Shown here: piece by piece, positions 16,824 through 25,074 of the stretch
How positions within the stretch are numbered: position 1 is the first letter of the stretch
Layout of the letters: each line of letters starts with the position of its first letter
Source: Collinsella sp.
GTDB taxonomy: Bacteria; Actinomycetota; Coriobacteriia; Coriobacteriales; Coriobacteriaceae
Direction: 5' to 3'
Assembly (NCBI GenBank): GCA_019413925.1
Contig: DXMY01000014.1
Span: 19,338-83,337, forward strand
DNA: 64,000 nt
Position numbers and translations under genes: made by a program
Notes under the pieces: model-generated
What the model saw: the letters and a program-made list of their open reading frames with translations, nothing else
Databases searched by the model: none
Told to the model about the DNA's origin: nothing

Positions 16824-17912
16824 ATGGCACATCGCTCCGTTATTCCGTTTGGCCCGCAGCACCCGGTGCTGCCCGAGCCGCTTCATCTGGACCTGGTGAT
16901 CGAGGACGACCGCGTCATCGAGGCAATTCCGCAGATCGGCTTTGTGCACCGCGGACTCGAGAAGCTCACCGAAAAGCGCGATATGCATCAGTTTGGCTAC
17001 ATCGCCGAGCGCATCTGCGGCATCTGCGCCGTGGGTCACAGCTACGGCTATGCCAGCGCCTGCGAGCGCATGCTTGACATCGAGGTGCCCGGCCGCGTGC
17101 AGTATATCCGCACCATTTTGCACGAGCTTTCGCGTATTCACTCGCACCTGCTGTGGCTGGGCCTGCTCGCCGATGCCTTTGGCTTCGAGGCGTTGTTCTA
17201 TCGTTCGTGGACGCTGCGCGAGCAGATTCTCAAGATCTTTGAGAGCACGTGCGGTGGTCGCGTGATTCTGTCGATCAACGAGATCGGCGGCCTTAAGCAC
17301 GACATTGAGGACTCCGAGCTGGCCGGCATTGTCCAGACGCTCGACGCCATGCGCCCCGACTACGAGGCCCTGGTGCATACGTTTTTGGACGACGACAGCT
17401 GCGGCGAGCGTCTGCATGGCGTGGGCGTGATCAGCAAGAAGGACGCGCTGGAGCTTTCGATGGTCGGCCCGTTTGGGCGCGCCTCGGGCGTGGACTATGA
17501 CGTGCGCATGTTTGGCGACGGCGCCTATGCGGATCTGGCTGCGTTTGAGCCAATTGTCGCTACCGATGGCGACTGCTATGCCCGCTGCCAGGTGCGTTGC
17601 GCCGAGGTCACGCAGGCTATGGACATCATCAAGGAGCTTGTGGGCAAGATTCCGCACGACGGTATCGGTGGGCGCACCAAGCTTACGCCAGCCGACGGCG
17701 CGCGCGGCGAGGTTGTGATTGAGCAGCCGCGCGGCGAGGCGTATTACTATGTGCGCGGCAACGGCACCAAGAACTTGGACCGTTTTCGCGTGCGCACGCC
17801 GACGTCGCAAAATCTGGCGGGTCTGACGCATGCGCTGCAGGGCGTGCTCATTGCCAACGTGCCCATGATTATCCTGACCATCGACCCCTGCATTAGCTGC
17901 ACGGAAAGGTAG
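16824..17912 (+). CDS. echE: Ech [NiFe]-hydrogenase large subunit (EchE, NuoD-like)
   Basis: 362 residues carrying both nickel-binding motifs: RICGICAVGH near residue 62 and DPCISC at the extreme C-terminus. Presence of both separates a true [NiFe] hydrogenase from the related respiratory complex I subunit. The protein ends three residues after the last Cys, so there is no C-terminal peptide for a maturation protease to remove, as known for some CooH/Ech-type large subunits. It catalyses reversible proton reduction with ferredoxin. No hyp maturation genes are in this window. Confidence 0.93.
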   Translation: MAHRSVIPFGPQHPVLPEPLHLDLVIEDDRVIEAIPQIGFVHRGLEKLTEKRDMHQFGYIAERICGICAVGHSYGYASACERMLDIEVPGRVQYIRTILHELSRIHSHLLWLGLLADAFGFEALFYRSWTLREQILKIFESTCGGRVILSINEIGGLKHDIEDSELAGIVQTLDAMRPDYEALVHTFLDDDSCGERLHGVGVISKKDALELSMVGPFGRASGVDYDVRMFGDGAYADLAAFEPIVATDGDCYARCQVRCAEVTQAMDIIKELVGKIPHDGIGGRTKLTPADGARGEVVIEQPRGEAYYYVRGNGTKNLDRFRVRTPTSQNLAGLTHALQGVLIANVPMIILTIDPCISCTER

Positions 17913-17919
17913 GCACGGC

Positions 17920-18261
17920 ATGAGTTTGCTGACATTTGCCAAGACGGCCTTGGGTTCTATGGTCAAGCAGCCGGTAACGGTGCGCTATCCGCAGGAGAAG
18001 CTCGCGGCACCCGAGCGCCTGCGCGGGCATATCGTCAACGATATGGACGTGTGCATCTGCTGCGGCATGTGCGCGCGCCGTTGCCCGGCGGGTGCACTTG
18101 CGGTCGATCGCAAGGGCGGAACGTGGTCGATTGACCCGTATGCCTGCGTGGTGTGCGGTGAGTGCATCGAGAGCTGCCCCAAGCACTGCCTGACTATGGA
18201 CACCGCCCGCACTCCAGTCGCAGCGGACAAGACTCCCACAGTAGAAACCAAACCGGAATAG
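17920..18261 (+). CDS. echF: Ech hydrogenase polyferredoxin subunit (EchF)
   Basis: 113 residues with two [4Fe-4S] motifs: CICCGMCARRCPAG and CVVCGECIESCPKHC. It is the electron entry subunit between cytoplasmic ferredoxin and the NuoB-like cluster. Last gene of the operon (order A-B fused, C, D, E, F), 7 nt after EchE, followed by a strong hairpin. Confidence 0.92.
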   Translation: MSLLTFAKTALGSMVKQPVTVRYPQEKLAAPERLRGHIVNDMDVCICCGMCARRCPAGALAVDRKGGTWSIDPYACVVCGECIESCPKHCLTMDTARTPVAADKTPTVETKPE

Positions 18262-18282
18262 CGCTGGAATAGAACTGGAATA

Positions 18283-18316
18283 GGGGCCGGTGGGGCAAAA
18301 ATGCCCCACCGGCCCC
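18283..18316 (+). terminator. Strong hairpin after the hydrogenase operon
   Basis: Perfect 14-bp stem GGGGCCGGTGGGGC / GCCCCACCGGCCCC with loop AAAAAT, 21 nt after the echF stop. There is no T-run, so it may stabilise the mRNA 3' end or act with a downstream terminator at 18443-18471. Confidence 0.65.
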
Positions 18317-18388
18317 GCGCGTGAACGCGTGTGCGGGCCGCCACGCGACCCGTCCAGCCCGAAAATGACCCGCCTGCCACGAAATGGG

Positions 18389-18781
18389 CCCATTTACTAC
18401 TTTTGGGCGCCAATCCCCAACCACGGCAAAAAATGTGAAAACAAAACCGCAGGTAGAACGCCTGCGGTTTTCCGGAAAACGGGGGTATGGTCGGGGGTAT
18501 CGAGTCAAACGTAGTAGATGGGCAGGTTTCGTGGCGAGCGGTTCCAGCTGATCCCTTGGGAACGGAGGAAAACGGATCATTTTGGTCTCGCGAGGCTTGC
18601 GGAGGCGCTCGTGCAGGGCCGCCCGAACAAAACTATGCCGGTTTACTACGATGAACTCGACATTCCCGACCATGACTGCATTTTTCTAAATATCGCAAGC
18701 GTTCTACCTGCGGTTTTGGAAGCGCGCAATTTGCCGTGGTCGAAGGTGGGCGATTCATCGTAGTAAACCGACATAGTTTTG
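18389..18781. repeat. Nested inverted-repeat (foldback-like) region, no gene
   Basis: Part of the 580-base gap between echF and the response regulator gene. Three nested pairs: 18389-18400 with 18509-18520 (12 nt, one mismatch), 18443-18460 with 18700-18717 (18 nt, identical), and 18628-18655 with 18754-18781 (28 nt, one mismatch, containing CGGTTTACTACGATGAA). An 81-codon open frame at 18518-18763 overlaps these repeats, has no recognisable domain and is probably fortuitous. Confidence 0.75.
18443..18471. terminator. Hairpin with flanking A/T runs (possible bidirectional terminator)
   Basis: 11-bp perfect stem AAAACCGCAGG / CCTGCGGTTTT, 7-nt loop. The A's at the start and T's at the end make it usable on either strand. 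The 18 nt at 18443-18460 recur in inverted orientation at 18700-18717. Confidence 0.6.
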
Positions 18782-18841
18782 AAATGGCATTAAATCGATA
18801 GCAGCCATTTTGCTATGCCGGGGTGGTCGGTTGTTGGGTAA

Positions 18842-19471
18842 TTACCCTCGCAGGTAGGCGATGGCGATCTGCGTGCGGTTGCGTAGGCCCATTTTGGCAA
18901 GGATCGAGCTGATGTGGTTGCGCACCGTGCCTTCGCCCATGTAAGCGGCGGCGGCAATCTCCTTGTTATCGAGGCCGCGGGCGATGAGCTCGGCGACTTC
19001 GAACTCACGGTCGGTCAGGCTGGCAAAGGCGGCGGGTCGGCGAGGCGTGCTGGCATCGGCGCCTGTCCCGTCAAAATCGATGTCCTCGATCGCCTTGCCC
19101 TCGAGCACGCGTTTGCCGTCCATGACCTGCGCCAACGCCGGTGGAATAGCGGCGACATCGGTTTTGATCAGGTAGCCGCGGGCGCCCAGCTTGAGCGCCG
19201 ACACAATGTACTCGTCATCCGAGAATGTTGTCAGAAACACCACGCGCGCCGCAGGGTCGCGCTCGAGGATCTCGCGCGCCGCCGATAGGCCGTCGCGTCC
19301 CGGCATCTGAATGTCGAGCAGTGCAATATCGGGTGCGTGTTCGGCATAGAGCGAAACCGCGTCGTTGCCGTTGGCGCCGGTGCCCACTACCTCGATCTGC
19401 GGCTGGGCGCCCAGGATAATCTTGAGCGAATCGACCACTAGGCGGTCGTCGTCGACAACAATGAGCCTCAT
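18842..19471 (-). CDS. NarL/LuxR-family response regulator
   Basis: 209 residues. The receiver domain has the acidic pocket DDD at 7-9, phospho-acceptor D53 in LLDIQMPG, Thr81/82 and K103 in GYLIKTD. The C-terminal LuxR-type HTH is LTDREFEVAELIARGLDNKE followed by GTVRNHISSILAKMG. It overlaps the kinase stop by 4 nt (ATGA), so the pair is cotranscribed. It lies opposite the ABC-2 exporter operon, its likely target. Confidence 0.92.
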   Translation of the reverse strand: MRLIVVDDDRLVVDSLKIILGAQPQIEVVGTGANGNDAVSLYAEHAPDIALLDIQMPGRDGLSAAREILERDPAARVVFLTTFSDDEYIVSALKLGARGYLIKTDVAAIPPALAQVMDGKRVLEGKAIEDIDFDGTGADASTPRRPAAFASLTDREFEVAELIARGLDNKEIAAAAYMGEGTVRNHISSILAKMGLRNRTQIAIAYLRG

Positions 19472-20613
19472 CGGGCCTCATCTCCTTGCTGTTTGGGGAC
19501 GGTGGCAAACACGCGCCAGCCGCCGACGCCGGCGCGCGGGCCGGCGGTGAAGGTGCCGCCAAGCGCCTCGACGCGCTCGCGCATGGAGCCGAGCCCCATG
19601 CCCTCGGCGGCGCCGCGACCGCCCGTCTGGGTCCCGCCCATGCCATCGTCGGTAACGATGAGCTGGTAAAACGATGGATGCTCCATGCATCGCACAGCAA
19701 CGTTTTGCGCGCGGGCGTGGCGCATGGTGTTGGATAGCGCCTCGCGCAGGACCGCCGCAAAGCAGTTGGCGACGTTTGCGGGCGCATGTTCGGTCATAAC
19801 TTCAAGCTCAATCTGCGGGCCGCCGTCCGAGCGTGCGCCTTCAACAATGCGTTCGAGCTGCACGGAAAGATCGACGGCGTTGTCGTTGAGCGCGTGGACG
19901 CTGGTGCGCACAAGCTGGAGCGCCTCGTCAACGGTGTGCTTGACGTCGGCGAAATCGGCGGCGACGCCGGGTTCATCGGCGTGGACTATGCACAGGGCCT
20001 CGGTCTGCAGCGAGGTACGCGTGAGCTGGTGCCCGACGTTATCGTGGATCTCGCGCGCGATGCGGGCGCGTTCGGCGAGCGTCGCGAGCTCGACTTCGTA
20101 GTCCTGGCGATCGGCAAGATCGCGGTTGCGCGCTTCGAGCGCGAGGGCTCGTTCCTGCAGCTCGTCGCGGGTGCGGCGCATGCGCTGCTGCTCGCGTTCC
20201 AACTGGGCGGTGCGCAGCGATAGCAAGGTAGCGGCAACCGAAAGGATGGCAGTCAGCAGGAGCGTTCGGGCGGTGAGCGCGTCGGTGCGAAGGTCCGCGA
20301 CAAGCGCAAAGACAAAGGTGGCGCCAATGCCCAGCGCGGCCCAGGCGTGCTCACGGCGCACCCGCCGCGCGATGTCATAGAGGGCGAGAGGCGCAAACGG
20401 CACAAACGGCGGCACGAAGACAGCCGCGATGATGTAAGCGCAGCTCGCGGTCTCGCTCGCGCGCCGGGCGCTTTTCCCCTGCGCGAGCTCAGCCAGCGAG
20501 GTGGCAATAACGCCAAGGCAAAACGCCGCGACCAGGCGAGCGTCCACAGCAAGGCCCAGAGCGGCTGCGATACAGCACGCCAGCACAATCGATTTGTCGA
20601 AAAGCCTGTTCAT
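19468..20613 (-). CDS. Sensor histidine kinase, HisKA_3 (NarL-partner) type
   Basis: 381 residues. The first 135 residues form about four to five membrane helices with short loops, so the signal is probably sensed in or at the membrane. A coiled coil follows (about 136-185), then the H-box ERARIAREIHDNVGHQL with H190, and an ATPase domain with N-box REALSNTMRHARAQN, DDGMGG and GLGSMRERV. Start set at ATG 20613; the open frame continues 45 codons upstream but is compositionally unlike a membrane N-terminus. TACAAT lies 6 nt before this ATG, so the message may be leaderless. Confidence 0.88.
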   Translation of the reverse strand: MNRLFDKSIVLACCIAAALGLAVDARLVAAFCLGVIATSLAELAQGKSARRASETASCAYIIAAVFVPPFVPFAPLALYDIARRVRREHAWAALGIGATFVFALVADLRTDALTARTLLLTAILSVAATLLSLRTAQLEREQQRMRRTRDELQERALALEARNRDLADRQDYEVELATLAERARIAREIHDNVGHQLTRTSLQTEALCIVHADEPGVAADFADVKHTVDEALQLVRTSVHALNDNAVDLSVQLERIVEGARSDGGPQIELEVMTEHAPANVANCFAAVLREALSNTMRHARAQNVAVRCMEHPSFYQLIVTDDGMGGTQTGGRGAAEGMGLGSMRERVEALGGTFTAGPRAGVGGWRVFATVPKQQGDEAR

Positions 20614-20823
20614 ACGGGTATTGTACGCGAAGCCGCGCGTGGTGGAGGGGCCGCCCGGGGCAACCGTGACATTCCTCCCGCGCGGCAAATCGGCGTCGAT
20701 CGCTCGCGCGAGCGGGGGTTTCGCCTCCGCCCCCCTCACTCGTGACAAAGCTCACTGGTGCGCGCCGCCCGCTCCTGCGATGATGAAATCGTACCGGGCC
20801 ACGACCAACAGAAGGGCCGCCTC

Positions 20824-21762
20824 ATGACAGACATCGTCCATGTCGAAAACCTCGTCAAGCGCTATGACGATCTTATTGCGCTCGACCACTTTAACCTGAG
20901 CATCGCCCCCGGCGAGATCTTTGGCCTGCTGGGCCCCAACGGCTCGGGCAAGACCACGTCCATCAACTGTATCCTGCAGCTGCTCGCCTACGACAAAGGC
21001 ACCATCGAGCTGTTCGGCGAGCCCATGACGCCCGCCCGCTACGACCTCAAGCGCCGCATCGGCGTGGTGCCGCAGCAGGTGGCGGTGTTTGACGAGCTCA
21101 CGGTGCGCGAGAACATCGACTATTTCTGCAGCCTCTACGTTAACGACCGCAAGCGCCGCCGCGCGCTGGTGGACGAGGCGATCGACTTTGTCGGGCTGGG
21201 CGACTTTACCAAGTTTCGTCCCGGCAAGCTTTCGGGCGGACTGGCGCGCCGCCTCAACATTGCCTGCGGCATCGCACACAAGCCCGAGCTCATCTTCTTT
21301 GACGAGCCCACGGTGGCGGTCGACCCCCAGAGCCGCAACGCCATCCTGGAGGGCATCTGCCGCCTGCGCGACGAGGGCGCTACGGTGGTGTATACCAGCC
21401 ATTACATGGAGGAGGTCGAGCAGATCTGCAGCCGCATCATGATCATGGACGGCGGCCGCGTGCTGGCGCAGGGCACTAACGACGAGCTCAAGCGCATGAT
21501 TCAGATGGGCGAGAAGATTGTAATCGAGGTCGGCGAGGTTCCGAGTGCGGCGCTCGGTGCCGTCGCAAGCCTGCCGCACGTTCTGGACCTTTCGGCAACG
21601 GCGGGACAGCTCACGTTTTCGTGCGAAGCGAGCCCGCACAACCTGACGGACATTCTCGATGCGCTGCGCTCGCATGACGTGCCGCTCGGCCGCATCTATT
21701 CCGAACCGCCGACCCTCAACGACGTGTTCCTCGAGATCACCGGCCGCGAGCTGCGCGACTAG
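20824..21762 (+). CDS. ABC-2 exporter ATP-binding protein
   Basis: 312 residues. Walker A GPNGSGKTT, Q-loop VVPQQ, signature LSGGLARRL (an Ala/Arg variant of LSGGQ), Walker B LIFFDEPTVAVD and the H-switch TSHYMEE. The C-terminal extension of about 90 residues is typical of DrrA/NatA-type drug and antibiotic-peptide exporters. ATG 20824 follows AAGGG. First gene of a three-gene operon divergent from the two-component system. Confidence 0.92.
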   Translation: MTDIVHVENLVKRYDDLIALDHFNLSIAPGEIFGLLGPNGSGKTTSINCILQLLAYDKGTIELFGEPMTPARYDLKRRIGVVPQQVAVFDELTVRENIDYFCSLYVNDRKRRRALVDEAIDFVGLGDFTKFRPGKLSGGLARRLNIACGIAHKPELIFFDEPTVAVDPQSRNAILEGICRLRDEGATVVYTSHYMEEVEQICSRIMIMDGGRVLAQGTNDELKRMIQMGEKIVIEVGEVPSAALGAVASLPHVLDLSATAGQLTFSCEASPHNLTDILDALRSHDVPLGRIYSEPPTLNDVFLEITGRELRD

Positions 21763-21771
21763 GGGGCGGCC

Positions 21772-22959
21772 ATGTTCAACACCATCATCACCACAGTCAA
21801 GACGTTGCTGCGCCGGCCGAGCACGTGGGTCTGGGGCGCTCTCTTTCCTATCGCGCTTTCCACGATGTTCATGTTTATGTTTGCGGACCTCAGCTCCGAC
21901 GGCACGGTCGACCCGGTGCCGGTTGCCGTCGTGGCGGACGAGGGCTGGAATGCCTCGACCTTTAAGGATGTGGCAGCTTCGCTTGCCAAGGCAGGCGACG
22001 ATCAGCTGCTCGATGTGAGCGAGTACGAAGACTTGGCTGCCGCGCGCAAAGCGCTCAAGGCCGGCGAGGTCGCGGGCATCTATACGGTTGATGCCGCGGG
22101 CACGCCCAGGCTCACGCTGCTATCGAGTTACGACAGCTCGCGCGCCTCGTCGGTGCTTACCGACCGCAGCATCCTTGAAACGGTGGCAAGCTCGTATACG
22201 CAAAATGCCGAGCTCATGTCCCAGATTGCCCAGGACAACCCGACGGCGCTCGCCGATCCGGCGACGGTTGCGCGCGCTCTGTCGCTCGAGGGCGGAACCC
22301 GCCGCGTGAGCCTGACTCGTGCCACGCCCGATGGCACGGTCATCTACTATTACGCGCTTTTTGGCCTGGTCGCGATGATGTCTGCCGAGTTTGCCGCCTT
22401 GAGCGTCGTCGATTTGCAGCCCAATCTGTCCGGCCTCGGCGCGCGCCGCTGCGTGGGCGGTCTTTCCAAGACGGCGTCGCTGGCCGGCATTTTTGTCGGC
22501 TCGTGGCTGGTTTCCTTTGCATCGATGGCGGTTGCGATCGGCTACGTGCGCCTGGTCGTGGGCGTCGACTTTGGCGGGCGCGAGGGGTTGTGCCTGCTGG
22601 GCGGCGCTGCTTCCGCGCTTGCCGCCACGGGCCTGGGGCTTTTTGTGGGCACGCTTCCCGTTAAGGGCGGCAAGGCATCCAAGTCGGGCATCCTCACGGG
22701 CTTTGCCACCACGTGCGCTTTGTTCGCCGGCCTCTACGGCGAGCCGGCGATGGCGCTTGCCGACGACGTCGCCCGCGCTTGTCCGGTCGAGTGCTGGCTC
22801 AACCCCGTCAAGCTCATCTGCGACATGTTCAATCGCCTGTATTTCTTTGAGGACCTGGGGCCCTTCGCTGTTCGCGCCGGCGCGCTCGTCCTGATGGCCC
22901 TGGTGTTTGTCGCCGCCGCTACGCTGATCTTTGGAAGGAGCCGCTATGGGCACCTTTAA
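21772..22959 (+). CDS. ABC-2 type permease, subunit 1
   Basis: 395 residues. One N-terminal helix (LFPIALSTMFMFMF), a long extracytoplasmic domain (about 45-190), then five or so helices (VIYYYALFGLVAMMSAEF onwards). This is the YhgE/DrrB-like ABC2_membrane_3 layout. It works with the ATPase 9 nt upstream and overlaps the next permease by 14 nt. The exported substrate is unknown; bacteriocin/antibiotic export or resistance is the usual role of such TCS-linked systems. Confidence 0.88.
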   Translation: MFNTIITTVKTLLRRPSTWVWGALFPIALSTMFMFMFADLSSDGTVDPVPVAVVADEGWNASTFKDVAASLAKAGDDQLLDVSEYEDLAAARKALKAGEVAGIYTVDAAGTPRLTLLSSYDSSRASSVLTDRSILETVASSYTQNAELMSQIAQDNPTALADPATVARALSLEGGTRRVSLTRATPDGTVIYYYALFGLVAMMSAEFAALSVVDLQPNLSGLGARRCVGGLSKTASLAGIFVGSWLVSFASMAVAIGYVRLVVGVDFGGREGLCLLGGAASALAATGLGLFVGTLPVKGGKASKSGILTGFATTCALFAGLYGEPAMALADDVARACPVECWLNPVKLICDMFNRLYFFEDLGPFAVRAGALVLMALVFVAAATLIFGRSRYGHL

Positions 22960-24151
22960 GACTGCGCTTCGCATGGCGCTGGCGCACCCGTTCTACCTGC
23001 TCGTCTATACGGTGTTCATCTCGCTCATGGGCGTATTCATCGCGGCTTCGGTGAGCTGGAACTCGTCGCAGCTTACCGAGTACAAGCCCTACGACACCAA
23101 CGTGATCGTGGTCGACCGCGACAATAGCGACCTTTCGCGGGCGCTTACCAAGCACCTGGGCTCACGCTTTGACCTGGTCACGGGCATCGGCGACGACGCG
23201 TACGACCTTGCCGATGCGCTCTCCAAGAGCAACAGCGCCAAGGGCAGTGCCGATTGCGTGTTCTTTATCCCGGAGGGGTTTGAGGACGATCTTGTTGCAG
23301 CCGCCCGTGCGGGGGAGGCCCTGCCCAAGCTCGATGTGACCTACGGCGCTGGCACCATGGCGGCTGCGCTTTCGTCTGCCGAGGCCTCGCGCTGGATCTC
23401 GCTCGCGGGCGCCGCGGCGGCGCTTGAACCCGCTGCCTCCAACGGCGACGTCGCAAGGGCCGCCGAGCACGCGGCCGCAAAGCGCGCGGAGGTCCAGATC
23501 GAGCAGGTCAAGGTCGACTCGACTGCTGCTACCACGCTCGAGTCGTACTTCAACTTTGGCGCGTACGCGATCATCTCGTCGGTCATCGTGTCGGTGGGAC
23601 TGGTGTTCTCGGGCATGAACGAGCCCGAGCGCGTGCGCCGCATGGATGCCAGCCCGGTCTCTGAGCGCCAGCGTTCGCTCGCTGTGTTCGCGGCCGCCGC
23701 CGTGCTCACCGTCTGCATCTGGCTCGTGTCGAGCATGATGGGCGTCGTGGGCTTTGCCAGCGCGGTTGCCGAGGTCGGCGTGGGTCGCGTGTGCCTGGCG
23801 CTGGCGGCAACGTTTGCCCTGGCGTGCACGCCGCTGGCCGTTGGCTTTACGCTGTCGAGCCTGGGCGCGCGCGAGGAGCTGCTCAACGGTGTGGGCAACC
23901 TGCTCGGCATGCTCATGACGTTTTTGGGCGGCGCCTGGATGCCGCTGTCGCTGATGGGTTCGGCCGTGCAGACGGTGGCGCACTTTGTGCCGACGTTTTG
24001 GGTGAACGACGCGATCGGCAAGGCGCTTGCCTCTGATTTGACGTCCACCGTGCTGGGCGACATCGCCTGCGACCTGGGCGTCACGGTGCTCTTTGCCGCT
24101 GCCATCGCCGCCGTAGGCCTAGCCCTCGCGCACAACAAATCCCGCGCCTAA
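22946..24151 (+). CDS. ABC-2 type permease, subunit 2
   Basis: 401 residues with the same architecture as its neighbour: N-terminal helix, extracytoplasmic domain of about 170 residues rich in Ala, then C-terminal helices (YFNFGAYAIISSVIVSVGLV, VVGFASAVAEVGVGRVCLAL). ATG 22946 is preceded by GGAAGGAG. The two permeases probably form a heterodimer. Confidence 0.88.
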   Translation: MGTFKTALRMALAHPFYLLVYTVFISLMGVFIAASVSWNSSQLTEYKPYDTNVIVVDRDNSDLSRALTKHLGSRFDLVTGIGDDAYDLADALSKSNSAKGSADCVFFIPEGFEDDLVAAARAGEALPKLDVTYGAGTMAAALSSAEASRWISLAGAAAALEPAASNGDVARAAEHAAAKRAEVQIEQVKVDSTAATTLESYFNFGAYAIISSVIVSVGLVFSGMNEPERVRRMDASPVSERQRSLAVFAAAAVLTVCIWLVSSMMGVVGFASAVAEVGVGRVCLALAATFALACTPLAVGFTLSSLGAREELLNGVGNLLGMLMTFLGGAWMPLSLMGSAVQTVAHFVPTFWVNDAIGKALASDLTSTVLGDIACDLGVTVLFAAAIAAVGLALAHNKSRA

Positions 24152-24161
24152 CCGCCTAGCC

Positions 24162-24252
24162 ATTGGGGACGTTCTTAAACGACTAGCTGTTGGGGGACAG
24201 TCTTTGCCGATTCGCCGGCTCGCCGGCCGGACGGGCAAGAGCTGTCCCCAAT
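24162..24252. repeat. Dispersed palindromic element, GGGGAC family, copy A
   Basis: Bounded by ATTGGGGAC and GTCCCCAAT. It starts 10 nt after the permease stop. The first 25 nt are identical to copy B at 27744, and both share CAGTCTTTGCCG and a 19-nt GC-rich dyad TCGCCGGCTCGCCGGCCGG. Could act as a transcription stop or mRNA stabiliser after the operon. Confidence 0.8.
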
Positions 24253-24352
24253 GACTAGGTTTGAAAAAAGTCGCACACGTCGCATAAAAATAGTTCACCT
24301 GGGTTTACTATTAGCCTAGAAAAGTAGCAGAAGGCTAACAGCGGGGGATAGC

Positions 24353-25066
<714 letters not shown>

Positions 25067-25074
25067 GCGGCGCC

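Noticed and set aside
12632..18261. Respiratory complex I
   Set aside because: The large subunit keeps both CxxC nickel motifs and the operon has Ech order with only one antiporter-like subunit, so it is a hydrogenase.
18518..18763. 81-residue protein in the foldback region
   Set aside because: Overlaps the inverted repeats, has no recognisable domain and lacks a convincing ribosome site.
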